From positions 1 to 16,196 of the forward strand of contig USQZ01000040.1 in NCBI GenBank assembly GCA_900556975.1: DNA of 16,196 nt, read 5' to 3'. The notes below the pieces were generated by a model. The model was given only the letters and a program-made list of their open reading frames with translations, was not told the DNA's origin and did not search any database. Positions 1-6,800 of this stretch are shown here, piece by piece (the first letter of the stretch is position 1; each line of letters begins with the position of its first letter). The stretch is from an uncultured Clostridium sp. (GTDB lineage Bacteria; Bacillota; Clostridia; TANB77; CAG-508). The position numbers and the translations under genes were made by a program.

Positions 1-3000
1 TAGTTACGTTTAATTTTCCATCACTTTCAGAAGTAGTAAATTTTACTACTTCTTCATTTAATTCATAATCATTTGGGCTTTTTACTTCTTTTACCACATA
101 TGTTTTATCTACATATAATCCTGTTAATGTTAATTTTCCATCAACACCTGTAACTCTTGTTCTTGCTTCTTCATTTCCATCTTCGTAAACTGCATATGTT
201 GCTCCACTAACTATTTTTGATTTATCCTTTTGATATTTTGTTAGTTCTAAATCATATTGTTTAGCAATCATAAATCCAATTTTATTTGGTTCAGTTTGTG
301 TTCTATATTTTCCTTCTGTTGTATCTAAGCTAAAATATACAGCATGATGGCTATATGCAACTTTATTATAAGATAAACCTTCTGGAATATTTATGTTATA
401 TGATATCGAATGTTTTTCACCTTTAGCTAATTGATGCTCCCCTAAATCTATTAAGTAACTCTTAACTTTAGAAAAATCTGATGGTGTTTGTGTCCATCCA
501 TTTTGCGCATTTGTTAAGTCTTGTGTAGCTTCTCCATTTGTTGAATAATAAACTTTTGCTACATCTTTTAATGCAGTTGGTAATTGAATTCCTTCATTTG
601 TCATTGTAGCTGTGAAAGTTGAACCCATCTCTTGACCATTTATGGTATATTTATTACCTTCAAATGGCTCTCTTCCTAGGATTTTAACTTCACTAATTGA
701 ACTTGAATAATTATTATTTATCTCAACATTTACTGTTGCATTTCTTCTCTCTTTGCTTACAATCGCTATTTGTGGTGCAACTACTGTGCTTTCATTTTCA
801 TCATAATTTGTTGCAACTTGGTTTGTTAATAATGAATTTGGTGAAATTAAGCTTAAGCTTACAGTTGATTTATTAACTTTTTCTTTTTGATTTAAGTTGT
901 CATTAACATCATAAATATCTTCTACCGGATTATAATAATCCACTCCATTTTCATTACTTGCATATAATTCAATACTTTCCGTTGTTGTCGCAATTCTTGG
1001 ATCTGGTGTAATACTACAATTTACCTTTAATGTAAATGCTGTTGGATTTGGATTTGATGTAATAATTTTTATAAATCTTTCTCCATTTTCCTCATATGAT
1101 TCATAACTCATCACAGTAACTGATGAATTACTTGACTCCACTGAACTTACATCTATATCAATAATATCTTTAGGTAATTTTACTAAAAATGCCCCATTTT
1201 GCCATTTCTCTTGGTTTGCATTTTCATCTCCTTTTGTCTCAATAGTAATTTGCATATTTTTCTCTGTTTCTTGAGTTGATATTGCACTTTTGCTTATACT
1301 TACATTTGCTAAAGAATATGGTGCTTCATAATATGCACTATGTGTATCTGTATTTATATAATTATCTCCAACATATCCTGTTAATGTTGATTTTATGTAT
1401 TTCAAACTATCAAATTGCTCTCTTGTATAATTTGTTGTTATATATTCATCATCTAATTTTTTAACATGATAAACATTTAAAGAACTACTAGGATTTGTTT
1501 CACTAGTCACAATTTTTATATGTTTTACTTCGGTACCATATTTATATGGATTACTCTCTGAATATTTACTCCAATCATCTTTTGTAAACTCATGTAATAA
1601 ATTATCTGATTCAGCATCATAAACCTTAATCCAACCATCTTCACCCAATAAGTTTACTGGATTTCCAAAATAAATCCCTATATTAGTTGTTATATTTTCC
1701 ATACTCTCTGTAGTTGAATCTGCTTTTATAAATTGATCAGATACTTGAGTTTCTCCATCTTTCGTCTCTTTCATTATCATTCCTGTAGATTGTCCATCAC
1801 TTCCTGTAGAGCCATACCATTCTACAATATATGTATCATTGTTTTCTTCTGTTGAAAGCTCATTATAAATCTTCAAAGGATTTTTCTTGGAAACAATATA
1901 CTTCCATGAAGGATTACCCATATACTTTCCAACTGTAACATCAAAACGTGCTACTGTACCTGTTGGTTTAGAATATGTTAATACAATTGTTCCATTAGCT
2001 ATATTAGATTTGTATGAGTTAGTAAATTCTGTATTCGTATTATTATACCCTTCATAATATCCCTTTACAGGTATTTTTATTTCTACTGTATCATTTCCTG
2101 TTGCATTATATGCATCAAGTGAATATGTAACCTTTAGTTTCACTTTATTATATCTATTCTCATAATATGTTCCATCATAACATTGCTTACTTACTGTTCC
2201 ATCAGTATTTAATTCAGTTAATTTCTCTGCTTGAAAAATTTTTGTAGCTTCATCATATGTAAAAGTAACATTTGAATCAACTACTTCAACTTTAGCTGGA
2301 TCATATCCATTCAATTGTGGAATTGTTCCTTCTAAATGAGCTTTTGATAAAATTAATTGATTATTTGTTTCCTGCATACCAATATCAAATTCAAACACAG
2401 CTTGTTTATTCTCTTCATCTACAACGTTCGTATTATCTTTTGATTGGTTTAAATTTCTTTCATTTGCTATATAACTTGGTATTTCAGCTTTTGTCGTTCC
2501 ATACCAATCCATATTAAATTCAACAGTCTTGTTTATTTGTGTTCTTGTTCCATCAGCTGCAACATGTGTACCTGTCAATGTAATAGAATTAACTTTGCTC
2601 ATCTTTGTTGTATCATTTCCAATTGCAGCAAATTTTTGAGAATCATATGAATAATCCCCAGTTCTTACAATACCTGTTAATAACTTTTGAGTACCATTAT
2701 TTATTTGATTTAAAGAAATTTGTTTTGTATTATTAGAAATTACATTATCTTTTACTTCATTATCTTTTGGAATTGCAGTCTGCAAATAGAAGTTATCACT
2801 GTTAATCGTTATAACCCCATTTTCTAAATATCCATTTGTAAGTACATTAAGCTCCATGTACAAAGTATCTTCTTTTCCAACTTGCTTACATGTACCTTTT
2901 ATTTTCTCAGCATATCCATCATTGTTTATATCTCGTAAGAAAAACGCACCAAATTTAACATAGTCTGTACCATCTACACTTGAATCAGCATCAGTGAATT

Positions 3001-3178
3001 GACCATACGTCATTGCACGAGCCAACTCACTATCTGGTGTAAAATTCTTTTTCTTCGTACCTTCTCCTTTACTTGATACTATGGCAATAGCTATAATTAC
3101 TGCCACCAATGCAATTGCAATTCCACCTGCAATTAATAAGCTTTTCTTTGTAATCTTCTTTCCAAATTTCTTCAACAT
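1..3178 (-). CDS. Gene A: large membrane-anchored surface protein with SpaA-type domain, 3' end cut off by window
   Basis: The frame is open from ATG at 3178 to base 1 (1059 codons, no stop), so the C-terminus is missing. An AAGGAG site at 3187..3192 lies 8 nt before this ATG; an in-frame ATG at 3184 is only 2 nt from it and is unlikely. The N-terminus is basic, with a hydrophobic stretch at about residues 14-34 and no clear cleavage site, suggesting a signal anchor. A calcium-loop-like motif DINNDGYAE follows at residues 83-91. Residues about 110-963 are beta-rich, Asn/Thr-rich and align by eye with gene C over most of their length. From about residue 974 a SpaA/Cna-B-like domain begins (LTKYQKD, GATYAVYE, YVVKEVKSPNDY); Lys981 and Glu1031 fit the donor and catalytic residues of an intramolecular isopeptide bond. 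The Asn/Asp acceptor would lie beyond the window. Likely role: extracellular adhesin or stalk. The domain call is firm; the ligand is unknown. Confidence 0.88.
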   Translation of the reverse strand, partial: MLKKFGKKITKKSLLIAGGIAIALVAVIIAIAIVSSKGEGTKKKNFTPDSELARAMTYGQFTDADSSVDGTDYVKFGAFFLRDINNDGYAEKIKGTCKQVGKEDTLYMELNVLTNGYLENGVITINSDNFYLQTAIPKDNEVKDNVISNNTKQISLNQINNGTQKLLTGIVRTGDYSYDSQKFAAIGNDTTKMSKVNSITLTGTHVAADGTRTQINKTVEFNMDWYGTTKAEIPSYIANERNLNQSKDNTNVVDEENKQAVFEFDIGMQETNNQLILSKAHLEGTIPQLNGYDPAKVEVVDSNVTFTYDEATKIFQAEKLTELNTDGTVSKQCYDGTYYENRYNKVKLKVTYSLDAYNATGNDTVEIKIPVKGYYEGYNNTNTEFTNSYKSNIANGTIVLTYSKPTGTVARFDVTVGKYMGNPSWKYIVSKKNPLKIYNELSTEENNDTYIVEWYGSTGSDGQSTGMIMKETKDGETQVSDQFIKADSTTESMENITTNIGIYFGNPVNLLGEDGWIKVYDAESDNLLHEFTKDDWSKYSESNPYKYGTEVKHIKIVTSETNPSSSLNVYHVKKLDDEYITTNYTREQFDSLKYIKSTLTGYVGDNYINTDTHSAYYEAPYSLANVSISKSAISTQETEKNMQITIETKGDENANQEKWQNGAFLVKLPKDIIDIDVSSVESSNSSVTVMSYESYEENGERFIKIITSNPNPTAFTLKVNCSITPDPRIATTTESIELYASNENGVDYYNPVEDIYDVNDNLNQKEKVNKSTVSLSLISPNSLLTNQVATNYDENESTVVAPQIAIVSKERRNATVNVEINNNYSSSISEVKILGREPFEGNKYTINGQEMGSTFTATMTNEGIQLPTALKDVAKVYYSTNGEATQDLTNAQNGWTQTPSDFSKVKSYLIDLGEHQLAKGEKHSISYNINIPEGLSYNKVAYSHHAVYFSLDTTEGKYRTQTEPNKIGFMIAKQYDLELTKYQKDKSKIVSGATYAVYEDGNEEARTRVTGVDGKLTLTGLYVDKTYVVKEVKSPNDYELNEEVVKFTTSESDGKLNVT

Positions 3179-3209
3179 AATCATTACTCCTTATATATTT
3201 ATAATTTAT

Positions 3210-3237
3210 ATATTAAAGAGCTTTTTCTAAACGTCAA
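3210..3237 (-). promoter_or_regulatory. Probable SigA-type promoter of gene A
   Basis: On the minus strand TTGACG (3232..3237) is followed after 16 nt by TAATAT (3210..3215), with other TATA-rich options a few bases on. The implied 5' leader is about 25 nt and contains the AAGGAG site. The -35 is close to consensus and the -10 is mediocre. Because an intrinsic terminator lies just upstream (3282..3321), gene A probably needs its own promoter here. Confidence 0.45.
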
Positions 3238-3281
3238 TGCCACAAAATTCTAAAATTCGACAAAAAATTAACCTCAAAGAC

Positions 3282-3321
3282 AAAAAAAAGTTACAAACAC
3301 CTAAATATAAGCATTTGTAAC
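3282..3321 (-). terminator. Intrinsic terminator upstream of gene A
   Basis: Read on the minus strand, an 11-bp stem (GTTACAAATGC with GTGTTTGTAAC, two G-T wobbles, loop of 10 nt) is followed at once by eight T. It stops minus-strand transcription about 100 nt before the gene A start codon. It lies nearly 500 nt past gene B's own terminator, so it may end a short unannotated transcript or act as a second insulator. The stretch 3322..3438 holds no convincing ORF or known RNA motif. Confidence 0.7.
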
Positions 3322-3438
3322 CCTCTTTTAATTCTAAAATCCAATTTATCTCGTTTACTTATCTTTTTAATTACAAATCATCAACAAAACCCCAATAAAC
3401 CAGCGGAAACACTTGATTCAATTTATTTAATTTTAAAA

Positions 3439-3478
3439 TAATCCACAGGCATTTTTTATATTAAGAAATTTATCCACA
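3439..3478 (+). promoter_or_regulatory. DnaA-box-like 9-mers in intergenic region
   Basis: TTATCCACA at 3470..3478 is a perfect match to the bacterial DnaA box, and TAATCCACA at 3439..3447 differs at one position. A further perfect box (reverse orientation, 15323..15331) sits in the other intergenic gap. No dnaA or dnaN gene and no dense cluster is visible, so this is not called an origin. DnaA-dependent control or chance are both possible. Confidence 0.3.
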
Positions 3479-3486
3479 ATAAAGAA

Positions 3487-3562
3487 GAAAAACACATATA
3501 AAATTTTTAAATCACCATGCACCGACCAAAGGAATGAAGCACTCTTCTTAAATTTGAAAAAA
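3487..3562. repeat. Truncated left half of the palindromic intergenic repeat
   Basis: This segment begins with the same 22 bases found at 3596..3617 (GAAAAACACATATAAAATT plus TTT). It continues with a diverged version of the neighbouring copy (caccatgcaccgaccaaagg against caccgcgcaggggccaaacg), ending around aaatttgaaaa where the other copy has gaattgaaaa. The offset between the two copies is 109 bp. It lacks the central hairpin and the right arm, so it looks like a decayed tandem partner of the longer element. Confidence 0.6.
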
Positions 3563-3589
3563 CTTTTTGTCCATTACTAATCTGTATAA

Positions 3590-3777
3590 GAAAAAGAAAA
3601 ACACATATAAAATTTTTGAACCACCGCGCAGGGGCCAAACGAACGAAGTGAGTTCAATTGAAGCATTCTACCTGAATTGAAAATAAGGATGTCATAAAAA
3701 CATCCTTATTTTCAAATTTCGAGGAATGCGACAGCAAGGTGTGAAAAAATTTTGATATATGTTTTTCTTTATACTAT
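3590..3777. repeat. Long imperfect palindromic intergenic repeat (MITE-like or large hairpin element)
   Basis: The element is an imperfect inverted repeat centred near 3696. The outer left arm (3596..3617) is mirrored by the right arm (about 3743..3767, ending atatgtttttc). Inner arms around gcattc (left) and gaatgcg (right) also pair, leading into the perfect central hairpin at 3677..3715. The left half carries about 28 extra bases, including GAACGAAGTGAGTTC, itself a small hairpin. Its right edge tttttctttatactat (3762..3777) is repeated exactly at 15388..15403. It lies between the gene B terminator and gene A. It could be a non-autonomous mobile element, a structured RNA or an expanded terminator; no transposase is nearby. 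Confidence 0.65.
3677..3715. terminator. Perfect 15-bp hairpin, possible bidirectional terminator, at the centre of the repeat
   Basis: Arms ttgaaaataaggatg (3677..3691) and catccttattttcaa (3701..3715) are perfectly complementary with a 9-nt loop. A GC-containing core (aaggatg/catcctt) is flanked by A and T tracts on both sides, so either strand yields a hairpin ending in U-rich sequence. It is also the core of the larger palindrome, so termination may not be its main role. Confidence 0.5.
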
Positions 3778-3796
3778 CACCCATTATTTTATAAAT

Positions 3797-3835
3797 AAAA
3801 AAGAAGAGTGCATCAACGTCTCCATCGACACACTC
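3797..3835 (-). terminator. Intrinsic terminator of the C-B operon
   Basis: On the minus strand, 31 nt past the gene B stop, GAGTGTGTCGATG pairs with CGTTGATGCACTC (13 bp including four G-T wobbles). The pair closes on a GAGA tetraloop of the GNRA type and is followed by TTCTTTTTT. This is the strongest terminator in the window and marks the end of the operon. Confidence 0.85.
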
Positions 3836-3865
3836 ATCAATTTTAAACCTCTATAAATTTAACCA

Positions 3866-6800
3866 TTACTTCTCATCAGAAGCAATATCGTCATCATCAT
3901 ACTTAGTCTTCTTAACTACCATAACAACCGTAATTATCATAATAGTTATAGCTGCGACAATCAACACTCCTAATATAACTCTTATAGCCACATTAGCTTT
4001 TTGTCTTTGTAAACTCAAACCTGTAGGTTCAGAGAATGTAATTGTATCTTTAGCAGCATATGCATCTCTCTCAGTAGTTACACTCTCGTTATTTGCAAGT
4101 TTCGTAGTCTTTGGTTGGAACTCATAAGTAACATTACCCTGAGCATCCTTCTTAGCAACCTTATCGTAACCAGCTTCATAAGCAGGTTTTTGTTTAGCAA
4201 TCATGTTAGCATTTCCAGGGATAGCTTCTGTATCTCTTCTACCAACTGGGTTACTATACATTACAATCTCAACTAAGTTATCATAGTTCATATTCTTAAT
4301 AGCATCTTCACTACCTTGAGATGTAGTAACGATTGTCATTGTTGCCTTAGACTCATCAGCATTTACTGACTCTGGTGTTAATTCTTTAGTAATATTTGAG
4401 TTATATTTACTTCTTGTTTCAGAAGCAATACTATCATCTACTGTACTGTACATCTTTAATATCTTACTACTTACTATTGGTTTAATTACACCATCCGCTG
4501 TAACATCAGTTTTTGGTTGACCATCCTCTGTCTCAGCTCTATAGTATGTAATCTCTCTTTCGTCAACTGACATTCTTTCGTTGTCAGATACTACGATGTT
4601 ATTCTTTCCAGTTGCAACATAAGCTCTTTCTTTATCATCTTGTAATTTATCATCTGCAACACTATTTCCAACATAAGCAACACTTGATAATTTATTCTTT
4701 CTATCAGCCTCTGAAGATTCTGACCAGCTTTGGTTAGCAACATTTTCTGTATCATCTTTACTTATGCTAATATCATTATCAACATAATCTACTAACTGAT
4801 CTACTGTAGTCTTAACAACTACATCTCCAGCCTCATCTTTATAAGCAAATTTATATTTATTTGTTAAATCATCATTCTTTGTAGCTTCAGTTCCGTTTGT
4901 ATAGTAATGTAATCCGACATATTTACCATATTGAATTCCCTTACCAGTATTGAATGGTGATAAATCACCTTCAGCTAAATCTGCACCTGATTCATAATTT
5001 GTAGCTAAATTATATAATGTTTGTGCATCTTTAATTTCTGAAACTTTCTTAGTTGTATAATCAACTTCTGATTTGTTTATTACATCAATCTTATAAGTTA
5101 ATTTTACTTGTAATCCTCTTAAGTAACTTGCTTCAACTGCTATATATTTGAAACCTTGAGTTCCAGCAGTTAATAATGATTTATTAATTTCTGTAATCTT
5201 ATCAGCTCTTACTGTTGCATCACTTGAAGTTGTATCTCCAGATTTAATAATATTACCCTCATCATCACATGTTACTGTAAGAACTACGTCTTTTCCGTCA
5301 TTCTTTAATAGCTCAATCTTGTTAATTTCTTTTTGAATATATAATCTTGTCTCAGGTCTTCTTGTTAAACCGAAGTCAATATTAGGAATTATATAATTGT
5401 GTATATCTTTTGCATTCATATCCTTAGATCCTTCAGTTGTACTTACATTTGGTTGATAATTGATTTCTTTTTGATTTTCAATATCAACAACGAACTTAGC
5501 TGTATTAGCTACCATTGATGTTTTATCCATCAATTCTTTTTTGTTGTCATCACTTTGTAATAATTGTTTATATTCATTTGTTAAGTTTGTATCTTTTTCA
5601 TCAACATATCCAGCTAAAACTTCTGCATTCTTATTTGTTATTGTTCTTGAATATGCATCAACATTAAGTCTTCTTGGCTCATAATCTCTAGCATCAGAAA
5701 CTCTTGCATTATTCAATGCTGTAGCTTGTGTGCCATTACTTAAATCTTGCCATTGGTTATTCAATGTTGATCTTACATTGTCTGCTGAAAGAACATCACT
5801 ATCAGCTGTTCCATTAACTGTTCCATCTACAGTACCACTGTAAATTTCACCTTTATCATTCTTCTTAGCAGGATCATTTGTCATATTTGCTTGATATGCA
5901 GTATTCTTATAATCTTGTCCATTGTATTTTAATGTTTCTTCTTTATTACCGTATTCAAATCTTACAACATAATTTCCTGATAAGAAATCTTTGAATTCAT
6001 ATTCACCTTTATCATTTGTTACTGCTTTTGATGTATATGTACCATTGCCAAATGATTTGTCTGGCCAGATGTATTCAAACTCATAATCAAGAGTATTTAT
6101 ATTAATAATCTTGCCATATAGTTTTCCACCTGGTTGTAAATCTTTTGGATCAACGCTAATCTTTTCAACTAATTGTACATCAACATTTGGAATTAATTTT
6201 TCTCCACTATCGTATACACCATTAGCTTCACCATTATCGTCTCTTCCATCTTCCCAAACAACACCGTTTAACTTTCTTACATCGTCTCCATTCTTTACTG
6301 TTACTCTTAATACTGGTGCTGCTTCTGTATCATCTTCAAAGAATTTAGAATCTAATTTTCCATTAGAATCTTTTGCAGCTAGATTAATATTATCTGGTGC
6401 TGAATCTCTGTCGACTCTACCTGAAATTTGTCCAGCTTTATATCTTGTTGTTTTATGTCTTGCTAAAGCTTCTTCTGTATATACTGATGTAAATCTTGAA
6501 ACCTCAGCAATATTTGATTTTTCATTTAGTAAATTATCTCTGCTTGCTTGCTCTGAATTTTGTATCTTGTCATATCCTTCTTTATCAACTTCATATGTGA
6601 TATAAACTTCAAAGCTTTCTCCAGGTTCAAGTGTTAATTTATCATCAACTGTTTTTTTGTTTCCAGCCAATGCACTTAATCCTGAACATTTTGCAACTTT
6701 ATAACCTCCGTTTTCAGGAAGCTTTTCAAATGTTAAATCTCCAGTTGCCTTATCATTATCTCCCAAGCCATCAATGTATTTATTCTTTAAGTCATCTTCT

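Noticed and set aside
3322..3438. Riboswitch or leader RNA upstream of gene A
   Set aside because: I looked for known aptamer signatures around the conserved-looking aaaccagcggaaacactt but could not match a family or draw an antiterminator pairing with the downstream terminator.
3439..3478. Replication origin
   Set aside because: Only one perfect and one imperfect DnaA box are present; there is no dnaA or dnaN gene and no AT-unwinding cluster with multiple boxes.
3590..3777. Insertion sequence
   Set aside because: There is no transposase frame and I saw no clear target-site duplication; only a non-autonomous repeat or structured element can be claimed.
6111..6605. Open frame of 164 codons on the plus strand inside gene B
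   Set aside because: It lies antisense within a well-supported gene, has no ribosome site or domain, and its Ser/Phe/Leu-rich product is typical of an antisense shadow. The other short plus-strand frames are rejected for the same reason.
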